The notes under the pieces: generated by a model | Seen by the model: the letters and a program-made list of their open reading frames with translations, nothing else | The model's database searches: none | What the model was told of the DNA's origin: nothing | In this document: piece after piece, positions 1 to 16,959 of the stretch | How positions within the stretch are numbered: position 1 is the first letter of the stretch | Layout of the letters: every line of letters begins with the position of its first letter | From: Trochalopteron elliotii | Taxonomy: Eukaryota > Chordata > Aves > Passeriformes > Leiothrichidae | Reading direction: 5' to 3' | NCBI GenBank assembly: GCA_024734555.1 | Contig: JANPWX010000034.1 | Span: 1,167,730 to 1,231,729, forward strand | Length of the DNA stretch: 64,000 bases | Made by a program: the position numbers and the translations under genes

Positions 1-725
1 TGCAGGGGCTTGTAATAAGAATAGGAATTTAAAAAGCCCTTTGTCATCAGAAAGTCCCCACTTTTTCAGTGGCATGAAGCTATTAGGGTGTGTGAGAGAC
101 TATTTTTGTACTGAGGGGCTGTATTGTTCAGTACCCAACAGTGTACCCTTCCTAGATCTAATATTTCATTTAAAAGCAATTTGCCTGAATGAAATAAAAT
201 ATGCATGATGGGTGAACACAGATGAGCCCTGTTAATGTATTCTAATTAACTTGCTAAAAATATTTTAAAATCTTAATAAGCTTAAAGAGAATTTCTGATG
301 ATCAGATGCTATGTTAATGAGCATGGTATAAAAACATAAGAAGGTAAAGTTTAAAGCTGATTGGCAGTTGTAGTGCTGTCTGTATACCTAACACTTTTCT
401 TGGGCAAAAGAAAGATTTTAGGTGAAATTTTACCTTTTGTCTTGGTAGCTAATTTCTCAAGATCTATTTCTAGAAAGCTTAATGAGCAAAGCATTAAAAA
501 AACCCGGAATTTACCTGTTTGATTTGGGATGTAGTGGGTATTTTATTGCTTAATTATGCCATAGAAAAACATGCTAAGGACATTTATAATAAAGTATCTG
601 GGTTCTTTGTGTGTGGGAGAATGACTCTTTTCCTTTTATATATGCCATAAATCTCTGATTGTAGTCCTTTTTCTCTCCAGGCTATTAGGTTTCTGCAGAC
701 TGTATTTCATTCCTTAGCACCTATA

Positions 726-738
726 GTTGCCTGGCAAC
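726..738. promoter_or_regulatory. Candidate RFX-family X-box
   Basis: The 13-mer GTTGCCTGGCAAC is a perfect inverted repeat of GTTGCC around a single T. It fits the X-box recognised by RFX transcription factors (GTNRCC, 0-3 bases, RGYAAC). Occupancy is unknown. Confidence 0.35.
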
Positions 739-3530
739 AACATCTGATTTACATGAACCCAGCCCCGTGAATGAATAGTTACCTGGAACCTTTCTGTGCA
801 GAAACCCTCAGAAACGTAGCAGTTCTCCCATTCACTGTGACAATTATTAGGAAATATTAATTGCTTCTCTCTATTCATCTTTCCACAGCCTTTGTTTTTC
901 AGTTAAAGGGGAACAAACTGTATTCTCTGTTTAGTTCTAGCCTGCCAGAGGTCACACAATTCATTTATAAACAGTCCACTTGGAAAGGAGGAGGTTTATT
1001 AATAACAGAAGGCTTTAGTGCTGCTCAGAGACCCAACTGGTACAAGTGGTCCCCAGTGCTGTGTTCTTTAGCTACAGAAAGAATGAGTTCAGAGGAGTGA
1101 AGTAACTCAGCACAGTCACATAGAGCAGGTCAGCGTGATTTTTTCCTGTGAGTAGGTCTGGTATAGTTTATTTTCTTCTCTTCTTGATATATGGAACTTA
1201 ACTGAACAAACAAAATAAACAGATTTTCTGCTACCTCAGCTAGTGTTTGGCGAGCCGTTACACCCTCCTATCAATTAATTTTTTTCTTGTGAAGTACTTT
1301 TCAACCTGTAGGTTATTTCTATTGAGAGGAGTAGGAGGTATGAAAGAGAAAAATCAAGAAGAAAAAGTCTTCACCAGGCACTGAATGAACAGAAACCAGC
1401 CTTGCTGGACTAGGAGATGAAAAGCTACAGGCAATATTTGTGGTTGCCAAAACAGTTATAATAATTCTTTTGAAAAAATGTTTAAAGAAAGCACTGAAAT
1501 TGCCTTGTTTTAGGAGTTCTTTTCTGTTTTTTATCAGGCTTATCCTTTGCAAAAATAAAATATTATGTGGGCTTGACTCTGTTGCATTTCCAGAGGCTTT
1601 TATTGCTGTTGTTGATAAGACACAAAAGCTGGTGTGGAGGGAAGCAGAGCAGACCTGAGATCTGCTAGAGATGTGCTTTGCAAATCTAGATCCAAAACTG
1701 ATTTTTCCCCCAGGTTTGTTGTGCTTTGGGTTTCTCTAGAATCAAAATACTTGATAGCATGTTCTTTTTTCTCATCACTTGGGTGGCATTCAAGGTCAGG
1801 TCACTGCACCCTGTGCCTTTTAATTATATCCTGTGGCTTTAGGTAATGCTGAACTTGCAGCTCATTATTATTATATTTTCTCCTGTGGACATGTCTTGCT
1901 ACTGATGTTCATACTCTGCAGATTAACTAACACAGAATCGAATGCATTTGTGATCTAAGTAATGAAGAGGCCTTTGTTCTATTCTTGGTTGTTCTTCTGA
2001 TTTTGTGTGACCTTGGGTGGCTCATTTATCTCCTTGCTTGCTTTTCTCATTTTAACCTTCAATGCATGGTGTCATATGTTGATTTGCCAATGCAATTTTC
2101 TATTTCCCTTAGAAGATTTCCAAGGCTGAATATTGGTGTATGAGGACAAATCTTTGTTAAAAATGGTGTTTTTTGTGTTCCTAAAGAACTCAGTAACAAG
2201 CATTATTTACGGATGTGTGATCTGTAAAGCCACATGTGGTGCTTATACTCATCAGAATTGTGATAGGCATGGGAGGGTGTGTTTTTTGCTGAGTTTCAAG
2301 CACAAGTTTCTCATGTGTCAGAATACTTTGAGGAGATACTGAACTGTACTGCAGTGCTGCCTACAGAACACATTGAATGAAATTGGTTTTAGTCAGTGGA
2401 GAATGCCTAAGGTACCAGTGACCTTTTAATTAAGATTAATTTTTGACCATATCTGGCATGTGCCTGTCTCTGGGTGAATGACTCACCTCATTCTGGGAAC
2501 TGAGCAGCAGGAATTGTCAGGGTTTCCAGAGACACTGGAATGTAGCTCAGTGCAGAGCTCTCCAAAGCCCTGGGGACCACAGGACACCTGACCTCCTCTC
2601 ACATGGCACTGCAGGGCATGTGCCTGCTGGAGCTACAGACATTCAGAGCCAGAACATTCTCTCCAAAAACTTCTACCAGGGAGTTTTCCAGTGCAAGCTC
2701 GTCTATAATTTATCAGGAGTTTTCGTTAACTGGTAAATATCTGGGTAGGCAAACTGACAACATGAAGTCAGACACTTCTGGGACAGGCATTTTTAGTGCC
2801 CTTACCAACTCTGCTCTTTTTTTTGATAGTGGTTTCAGAGGTGAAGACATTTCTGTGAGGCAATGGTATTAGACCAGCAGCACTAAGCATCAGTGGTTTG
2901 TGGTCTTGAAATTATGCCTTTTAATGAGTGGCAGAACATAATATCCTTAGCTTGCTAAAAAGAAATACAAGATGTAATTTAATTGTGGTCTGTAAAGTGC
3001 CAGCATGTGAAGGGGAAACCTAATTTTAATAATAATGTTTTAACTGGAAGGCCAAAGCCACAAAGTTCAAGTGACTAAATGTTTAAAGAATAAAAATATA
3101 AATTATGGGAAGAGTGCAACTATTTAAAGGTATTAAACATGAAAACAGTCAGTAGACACAGTAAATTCTCAGTCACTTTAGCTGAGGTTCCATGCCTTTC
3201 TAAAGTCACTGTAGTTCAGCGATTACAGATCTGGACTCTTGGGTCACTGTGTGGAAGTTGTGTGATCTTGTTTAGGCAAACGGTCCACTCTGATCTTTTA
3301 CTATTTTGGAGCTGTCTGCAGGTATATTATTGAAAAACTGGATGTGATGGCCAGATTTAAAATGTCTGGTTGGCATCTCCTCTAGGTTTTGTTTTCAATC
3401 TGGTAGCACCTGCTTCAGAACATTTTTTGAGAATCAGTTAATTTCACACATTGGTTCCAGATCTCTTGTTTCTTTGCTGAATGACACAAATTCCGAAGTG
3501 GAAGGTGAAGGTAGAGGTGTTGCCAAGAGT

Positions 3531-3560
3531 CTTGTGTTGCCATAATTGTGGCAACACAGG
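3531..3560. repeat. Short hairpin with near-perfect 12-bp arms
   Basis: The arms CTTGTGTTGCCA and TGGCAACACAGG flank a 6-base loop. They pair over 12 positions with one G-T wobble. A further partial copy of the left arm (GTGTTGCCA) lies just upstream at about 3518-3526. Confidence 0.6.
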
Positions 3561-3965
3561 GTAAATCAAAGCAGGTTGTTCTTTGTTAGATTAAGCCTTT
3601 CATTGGAGCCTTGGCTACTTTATAGATGTTTGAACAACTGCTGAATAGTTTTTGTGGTTATTGGTATTTTCCCCCACACACCGCTATTATAATATCCAAA
3701 CTTTGGGTAACAAAAGAGGAAAACTGCCAAAAATTAAAAAAATTAAACTTGATGTAAGCAGTTACATTGGTACATGAATCCTTTTTATCTTACTACTTCA
3801 TGAAATATTTTACTTATTTTTTCTTTAATGAATTGATTCAGAAACTAGAAATTAGACGAGCAAGAAATAGCAAAGTTCATGAAATGCTTCTAGTAATAAT
3901 GTCTTCAGGAGAGGACCTCCCCCAATACATTTTCAGCGTTGACCAAACAGATTTTAAGTGTGCAT

Positions 3966-4050
3966 AGAATCACAAAATGGTTTGGGTTGAAAGTGATCAA
4001 AGTGATTGGATTTAAAGATCATCTGGTTCCAGCCCCCCTGCCATTTCTTC
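3966..4050 (-). mobile_element. CR1 LINE 3'-end remnant
   Basis: The + strand reads AGAATCACAAAATGG, then TTTGGGTTGAAAG, and later AAAGATCATCTGGTTCCAGCCCCC. This is the reverse complement of a CR1 3' terminus (short AATCATAGA-type repeats, then the GTTGGAAGGGACC motif and the 'ATCATCTGGTCCAACCCCC' motif). The copy is heavily diverged and carries extra bases between the motifs, so it is old. It is non-coding. Confidence 0.6.
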
Positions 4051-6440
4051 CATCTCTTTCCTTAAAAGCTTCAGAGAAATATTTTTCCAAAATATTCAAC
4101 GTTTATCTACAAAAATTATCTGTCTGAATCTGCTGCTTCCGCCCCCCCTCCTTGCTGTAAGCTCTAGTGCTGAGTTGTGGATTTTTTTTTAATACCTTTG
4201 AATTTGTCACAGGCTTCATCATAATATTCTGTCAAATAGAGATCTGTGTCTAAAAAAAAAAAAATTAAAAAATCACTGTGAATTGATAAGCAATTGCAGC
4301 TCTGCAGTATTTCTACAAGAATTGCAAATATTTCAGAGGCCTTGTTGTGAGCGTGTCAATGTATATGTTATAACAATGTTATGACTATTGATCTGCTTGT
4401 TCCCAAAGAAGTCTTTACCACTCATGTACCAAAATTTTCCCTGCAGTGTAATTCTGCTACAGTCAATGAAGTGGAATTGTATCTTGAGTAGATTTTGTTT
4501 CCCCTGTGGTGTCTCTTGGGTTGTGTGGGTTTTTTTTGGGGGGAGTGATCTGCAGTACTATAAACTGCTGTTAAGAGATAATTTATGTGCATGTTTTTCT
4601 TTGTTTATTTCTTCCTGAAATCCATCAAGAAGGAGAAGGCTTTGAGTCAACATTAAATTTTAAGTTAACCTCTGAGCTGAGCTACACTAGGAGAATTTTC
4701 AATAAGGTGATTTGGTGTCTTCAAGCTTCAGGTTCTGAAATCCTAAGTTTTGTTTTGATTGAAATAAAGTCTTAGGAAAGCCAAATTTGACATCTCCATG
4801 AAGAACAATTTCTTGAGAAGATAAGGTGGCCTGTGACTATCAGTGGTACATGAGCCTTGGATCCTAAAGTGCTCCTGCTCTGTTTCAACTTAGTTGTTGC
4901 TTCTCTGCTCGTTACAGTGGTGTTATTCTTGCCTTGCAGCAGTGTGAGCAAGAAGAATCATGCCTGGTCTCCCCCACATCATTGTAGAGAATTTATCTAT
5001 GTAAGTAGCGTGAATGTTGAGAATATTAGGCATATTTGTCATTGCTGATGAGAAAATCCAGGCTTTTTTTCCCTTCTGTTGAATTACAGCTGATTTAATG
5101 GTAGCTCTGCTACAATGGCCTTAGAGGCTGATGATCAGTTTTATCTGTAAAAGTTGTTCTCCTTCTCCAGGCACTGCATTTTAAAAAATAAGACTAAATT
5201 TTGTGTCTGGAAGAATCCTGACAAACATTTGAGCAACCCTCAGTGAAATTAAAGGATGTTACAAAATATATGGAAACTTCTTCACTTGCTTGTTAGAAAG
5301 CAACCATCCTCTATGGCAAACCTGGCTTGCTTTTTGCCTGTAACAAATTAGCTGATGCTTCAAATTGAAAGTCAGAAACACTTCTAAAAAATAGTTTTTG
5401 AATGACTTTTACTTGGGCAGTTGTATTTGTCTAAATAAAAAAAAAAAAAAAAAAGAAGGAAAAGGAGAAAAAGGGTATATTCCAGTTTCCATTACTTTTG
5501 CCTCATTCATGTACATACTGTTTAGGACCCCGTCCTAAAAGTCTCAGGGACATAAAAGGCCATATTTAAAAGGGTTTAGGTAAGAGAAATCTTTTACCAT
5601 AGTGAGAGTTAAATTTTAGTGTTTTTATATGAATAACGAAAATTAGCATGAATTTTGGAAGAGTTAATAAGCAAGGAGGATGATTTTGGAATATTTGTTT
5701 GATAAATGGGACAAAATAACCATATATTTTTGCTTTGTTTTGTTTTTTCTTGAATGGAAAGCTAACAAATACTTTTTTTCAAAAATTATAGTGTTTGAAG
5801 TTAATCAGAGAAATAAAGGAGGGGCTTTTCTTGTTGCTTGCAAATTGTAAATTGCAGTTATTTGCAATCATGCTTATAACTGGCATGGGTTCATGTGCAT
5901 AATCAGCTGCTTTTTGAATACATGTTCTATTGTTCTGTTTTATTTATGGATTCAGTTGTGATGAGAAAGATGTTATGAAGCTCTTTGGATGAATTCTTGG
6001 AATTGTCTTTTAAGAGTTTTGAAAGTCAGCGAGTGCCTCGAGTTTGGGGTACACTGTGGGTAGCACTGAAAATTTAGATGAAAAAGTTGAAGGGTTTTCA
6101 GCTTCAAAATGAAAGGTTAAATTCTGGTTTCAGGCTTTGAGGTGCATGAACCAGCAAAATCCTACAGTGACACAGTGACACAGACACACTCTTTCTGTCC
6201 AGTTGAAATACAGCAAGAACCAAAAACCCTGAGGTCAGGAGTCATCCCACCAATTTCAGCATCTGGATCTGCTACCAGTCTGATCTGGCACACTCCTGGT
6301 GGAACAGGAGGCTGAATTTCTACTTCCAGTCTCCTTGTATGAATGATGTGGCAGAATTATTTTGGTGATAATTATTAGTGTTACCCCTCTGACTGGTGTG
6401 ACTTTGCTGATATAATTGTTTTTCTTAATATCTACCCATC

Positions 6441-6610
6441 ATCATAGAATCATACACTGCCCTCAGTTGGAAGGGACCCACAAGGATCATTGAGTCCAGC
6501 TCTTGGTCCTGTACAGGACATCTCCAAGAGTCACACCCTGTGCCTTGAGAACGTTGTCCAAACACTTCTTGAGCTCTGCCAGGTTTGGTGCTGTGACCAC
6601 TGTCCTGGGG
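6441..6610 (-). mobile_element. CR1 LINE, 3' part, first half of an interrupted copy
   Basis: The + strand begins with ATCATAGAATCATA-type terminal repeats, followed by GTTGGAAGGGACCCACAAGG and the typical CR1 3'-UTR text on the antisense strand, through TGTGACCACTGTCCTGGGG. The element runs right to left. It is broken at 6610 by a solo LTR and resumes at 6930. The 3' end at 6441 is the conserved CR1 terminus; the 5' truncation near 7087 is usual for CR1. Confidence 0.9.
6605..6610 (+). repeat. Target-site duplication, left copy (CTGGGG)
   Basis: CTGGGG immediately precedes the TG of the LTR and recurs at 6930-6935 immediately after its terminal CA. Six bases is the size typical of beta/alpha-retrovirus-like (ERVK-type) integration. 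Confidence 0.8.
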
Positions 6611-6929
6611 TGTGGGTCTAAGAGATTTTTTAGCCTGCTAGCAGCTGCTAATTTTCCCAAGGAAAAATTTCTCAAGAAAGTTTCTTCTCAAAACAATCTT
6701 GGCAAACAACTATCCTTTCTCAAAACAATCTTTCTGCAGGTGGTGTTTTGCTGTTTCTCTAGTTTAACCCATGGGATTAGAGAGGTGTCGTTCCTATTCA
6801 CCAATCATGTTAAGTCTGTATTGGAACACCTTATAAAAGGTAGTAAGAATTAGAAAATAGAGCCTTCTTTTTCTATGCTCTTTGCCTTCTGAAATATTTG
6901 GAGTCTTTCTTTCATGTCCTACAGTGACA
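6611..6929 (+). mobile_element. Solo endogenous retrovirus LTR (319 bp) inside a CR1
   Basis: The element starts TGTGGGTCT and ends AGTGACA, so it has the TG...CA borders of an LTR. It is flanked by the exact 6-bp duplication CTGGGG. Removing it and one duplication copy restores the expected CR1 text. On the + strand there is a CCAAT box at 6801 and TATAAAA at 6832, about 30 bases apart, consistent with a U3 promoter and a + orientation. No retroviral gene is attached, so it is a solo LTR left by LTR-LTR recombination. The family is not identified; the 6-bp duplication suggests an ERVK-like origin. Confidence 0.82.
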
Positions 6930-7087
6930 CTGGGGGGAACCTGTTCCAGTGCCCAGCCACCCTCTGGGTGAAGAACCTTTCTCTAACATCCAACCTAAAC
7001 CTCCCCTGACACAACTTCAGGCCATTCCCTCAGGTTCTTTCTGTTCCTGTCACTACAGAGCAGAGATCAGTGCCTGCCCCTCCTCTG
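6930..7087 (-). mobile_element. CR1 LINE, second half of the interrupted copy
   Basis: It continues the CR1 text after the LTR: CCTGTTCCAGTGCCCAGCCA, then the 'CTCTGGGTGAAGAACC' and 'CCAACCTAAACCTCCCCTG' motifs, then the segment around AGAGATCAGTGCCTGCCCC. Similarity to CR1 fades after about 7087. The first six bases are the second LTR target-site copy. Confidence 0.88.
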
Positions 7088-10000
7088 TGTTTGTAAATAC
7101 ACAGTGATGCAGGACTGCAGTCCTTTTGGGACCACTGACAATGCTGAACATATATAATTGTAATTTCATTCTATTCTCAGTGACAGGTTTTTTTCTTTTC
7201 CCTATGTACCCTTCAATGAAAGCAATATTCTGGCTGAAAGCAAGAGACAGGAGATGAACTTTAACATCACTCAGTTCTTGCTGGATCTCTGTGGAAGGTA
7301 CAATGAGTATTTTTGTGTGCATGGTAACATGCACAGAGTGTGCTGCCTTCTCAGCCTTGTGTGGGAAAGTGCCTTTTGCTCAGACTTCCCACATAAACAA
7401 ACTTCTTTACTTGGGTCTTCCTCCCTCCTTCTGTCCAGTGGAGCCATTATTTTAACTCTGTTTTATTAGGTGAATCACCACGTTCCACAGAAGAGAATAG
7501 ATCTCCAGAAAATGTGCCTATGGCAGAACAACACTGTGCCATGTGCAGCTGCAAACACTTTCTAAATAGGGTTAAAATTCAGCATCAGCTCTCTAAAAAA
7601 TAATTAGTTTTTCAATAAGAAGGAAATAAACTGGTTGGTTAGGTACTATGCAGGGAGCTTTTAATTAAAAGATGTTTAAATCTGATTCTCTCAACTGTCA
7701 AAGAATTGAATTCCTGAATTATGTTTGCTACAGTTGTTGTTGTTGTTGGGTTTTTTTTTTAGTAACACTGTGAAGTTCTCTTTGTGCAGTGCTGTAGGGG
7801 ATGGATGGTAGCTCCTGACAGATTCAAACACAGCTGGCTGAGAACACTGCTGGTGATGGATGAGCAATGTCTCTGTTAATGCCTTTTATACATAAATGAT
7901 GGGCTTGCTTTATTTATTTATAAGATGTATCCAATTACACATCTCAGAGCAAATGTCCACTGTTCAGTAAAGCACACAATATTGGCATTAAAAAGACAAT
8001 CCCTGAAATCAGTGATCAATGTATTTTCCTCATTCTCTGGCGAGAGACTGAAATAAGAAGTAAATCTAAAATTCAGCAAATTCAAGTAGTTCTTTAGGGA
8101 CCTAATCCTTGTCTGTAAGAAGTGACTGAAACTCCACGAGGGATGATGTTATCTCTGCTCTGGCCACTTGCAGAGCACCACCTTCACCTGAGATTTTGCT
8201 TCTATGTGGCCTGGGTGGATCAGTCCCACCTGTACAGCAGCTCAGAGTCTGTCATCCCACAGCAATGGCTAAAGCTCCCTTGGCTGTAACCTGCTGGGTT
8301 GTGTTTCAGTGAAGTGAGCCATCTTATCTACTCAAAGAGGGGGAGAATTAATGTTTTTACCCTTCATGTAGCTTCAGCACAGGTTTTTGGGTGCTTTTAC
8401 TGTGTGTCTGTGTGTGTTTGTACTCATGAGTGGATCCAGTTTAGAATGTGAACTGTCCAACCAATGTTAGAAACTTCACAGTGCAAATTAAGGTAGTTTC
8501 TTTTATCAAGTAGTTAGGTATATTCTGAAAAAATTCATAGTATTCTGCTACAAAAGAATTAGTTTGGATTAAGGTGGATGTGCAGACAGCAGCATGCTAA
8601 ACAATTTTAGACTTGGGATCTGGTTTGACCTCTTGGAAGACACCTCACTCAAGTGATAGTTGGGTAAATGTTTACTTGTGTGTGGTCTGTATTAAACAGC
8701 AAATGCACTGTAAATTCACCCCTGTATTTCTGATAACTTATTGATATAGAAGTGGCTTGAATTACAGTGATGGCATGAATTTATAACGTAGCCAAAACCT
8801 GAAGGTTCTGACCCAGCAAGGAGTAGGTCTCCCTTCCATTGCTGGATTCCAAATGCAAACATTTGGGAAGCTGTGGAGCAGAAGGCCTGAGGCAGAGAGC
8901 TGGCATGCTGAAGGCAGTGCAGGAAGCAGCTGAGCTAAGATGTGTTTGCTGTTCTCACAGGGGTGGTTGTTGTTTGGCTTTGGCATTTTCATGCTGGCCA
9001 CTGTTCTTTCCTGATGGTGGGAGCCCAGCAGAGGGTTCAGTCCCTTTCCAGAAGCTCTGGAGAGCAAATCTGACTTATTCTTTGGTTTGAACTGCTGGGA
9101 AGTGTAGCCAGTGTGTTTGTTTCTCATCCTGTCTTGCTGAAATGTGGTGCTTTCATGTTGGATGTGGTAGTTCTGCAAGAATTTATATTCGCAACAAGGT
9201 TTAGCAAGACAGAATTGTGACTACCAGGCAAATAATTTAGAGTTTGGTGTGGTTTCTAGGAACAGAGGCTTACTAGTTATTTTTCACTGGTTTCTGTGCT
9301 ATTATGTTGTTGTGATAATCTTGGCAGGAATCTGTCACTCTGTGTTGGTATAATTGAAACTTGTTTTCCCTGAGGAATCACTCTGCTGCTTGTTTTATTT
9401 GTTTACTGACATTGACAAAGATCCTAATGGCTTTTAAAACCCAATTTGTGCATCACTGAATATCCTCCAAAGAGGAAAATAAAATTAAATTTATCAGTAA
9501 AATAGGGTACCCCATGCAATGCTTTGTCTGGGTCTTGGGCTCCACCTGAGCACCCAGATGGGGGTCTGGAAATGGTGTGGTGAGCTGCATCTTCTGATTA
9601 TTTCTAATTCTGTCTTTGGGGCTTTTGTCATTAAGATACTTGAAAGGATAAATGACAATAAGTTATTTAGGGCATCAGTGTAAGTTGCCCAACTTCGCCT
9701 TGTGAGAAATAAATTATCTTTAGCTTTTATTAAAAAGGAAATTAAGATAACAAAACAATAACCACAGTGAGATTTCCCTTTTGGGAGGGTATACATGATG
9801 GTATCACTTATTATTGTCGTAAATCAGAGTAATTAAGTGTTTAGATTTTTTTTTAATGTGTGGTATCAAAGTATTTATGCATTTATTTTGTTTTAAGCCT
9901 TTGAAGAACTTCAGTGAGACCATTTGGACTATTTATGTTTGTAATGCCTTGCTGAATTGTGATTATGGATAGATGTGTGCCTTGTTGCATGCTGTGCTCC

Positions 10001-10662
10001 AGAGGAGCATGCACACAAAGAAATGGTGAGGCAGACATTCAGGAATGTAGAAGAAAGGATGGTTTTCTTTAAGCCTAAAGAGCACAGGATATATTTTTTA
10101 ACTCCCCCAAAGCTGTGCATTTGCACTGGATGAAGATTCAGATTATTTTTTTTTTTTTAGTGAAGTGATTTAGGCCATCTCTAATTGCCTTTTGACACAC
10201 TTCCCTGTCATTCAAGCGCATAGGGATTGCCCGGGTTTCAGTGAACTCTGACTGTGAACGTCATGAGGAGATAAGTTTGGAAAATACTGCTGATTTTAAA
10301 GGTTATCTGTCAGTTTGTATATATACAGCTATGAGCCAAACCAATCTGACCTCAAACCAGAGCTGTAATATAATAACACTGCCTTTCTTACTCCGTATCT
10401 CCTTTGCAAATCTCCCTGACATTGATAGCACTACAATAATAATAGATCTGCAATATTTATGTTGCCTCCTCTAAGGAAGTGTTCTAATGTGCCTTGGAAA
10501 AGTGGGTAATTAGTGTTATCTCCTTTTTTACAGAAGGTAAATTAGAGGTACAGAGAGAGAACCCTGACTCCCACCTCCTTGTTCTCACTGTACTTGGTTC
10601 AGTAGCACAAATCTTGACCATGTGCACTGTCAGTCTGATTTGTACTTTTTATTGTGTTGCAG

Positions 10663-10721
10663 TGCCTAGAACAAGGATTTTGGCTACTGGTGGTGCATCC
10701 CACAATAAAAAGATCTTACAG
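10663..10721 (+). CDS. XYLB: Xylulose kinase, internal coding exon (ATGGASHN motif)
   Basis: XYLB phosphorylates D-xylulose to D-xylulose 5-phosphate in the cytosol, using ATP, at the end of the glucuronate-xylulose pathway. This 59-base exon follows a pyrimidine-rich tract ending TTGTGTTGCAG and is closed by the donor GTAAGC. It begins with the last two bases of a split codon (probably Met) and ends in phase 0. It encodes a peptide containing ILATGGASHN, the strongly conserved loop of the C-terminal FGGY-kinase domain that contacts ATP, matching the same segment of human XYLB with conservative changes (Lys-Lys where human has Arg-Glu). The next exon joins in phase, 3859 bases downstream. Confidence 0.93.
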
Positions 10722-16864
<6,143 letters not shown>

Positions 16865-16959
16865 GACTTGTAGCTGAGAGGAATGTGTCCTTGGCTGATG
16901 TTGTGAAATTAGCACCGGAGCCCAGATTGGCTGTTACCCCCACCCCAGGGGCTGAGGAG
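16865..16959 (+). CDS. XYLB: Xylulose kinase, penultimate coding exon
   Basis: This 95-base exon begins by completing the split glycine codon and ends in phase 0 before the donor GTGAGC. Its translation contains VSLADVVKLAPEPRLAVTPT, which lines up with human XYLB (VVKLAP, PRLA, TP and PGA are shared). The first dozen residues differ from the mammalian protein, as expected for a surface loop. The segment belongs to the end of the C-terminal FGGY domain. Confidence 0.94.

Larger units (their letters stand above)
1..10662 (+). other. XYLB: Intronic sequence upstream of the first visible XYLB exon
   Basis: No exon could be recognised here. I looked for the segment that precedes the visible exon in other vertebrate XYLB proteins (the stretch around Gly-Gln-Phe-Met-Ala-Lys) and did not find it, so the preceding exon probably lies before base 1. 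The region is AT-rich and holds two CR1 remnants (about 3966-4050 and 6441-7087), one solo LTR, an 18-base A run (5437-5454), a 13-base A run (4252-4264) and a short GTT repeat (about 7731-7748). The ORFs of 60-140 codons here show no recognisable domain and no splice-site support. Assignment as intron is inferred from the phase and orientation of the exon that follows. Confidence 0.6.

Noticed and set aside
5437..5454. AATAAA followed by an A18 run, considered as the end of a processed pseudogene
   Set aside because: The upstream sequence has no recognisable coding content, and no flanking duplication was seen.
8762..9178. 138-codon minus-strand frame
   Set aside because: No domain, no splice-site support, and it lies inside the long XYLB intron with no sign of conservation visible.
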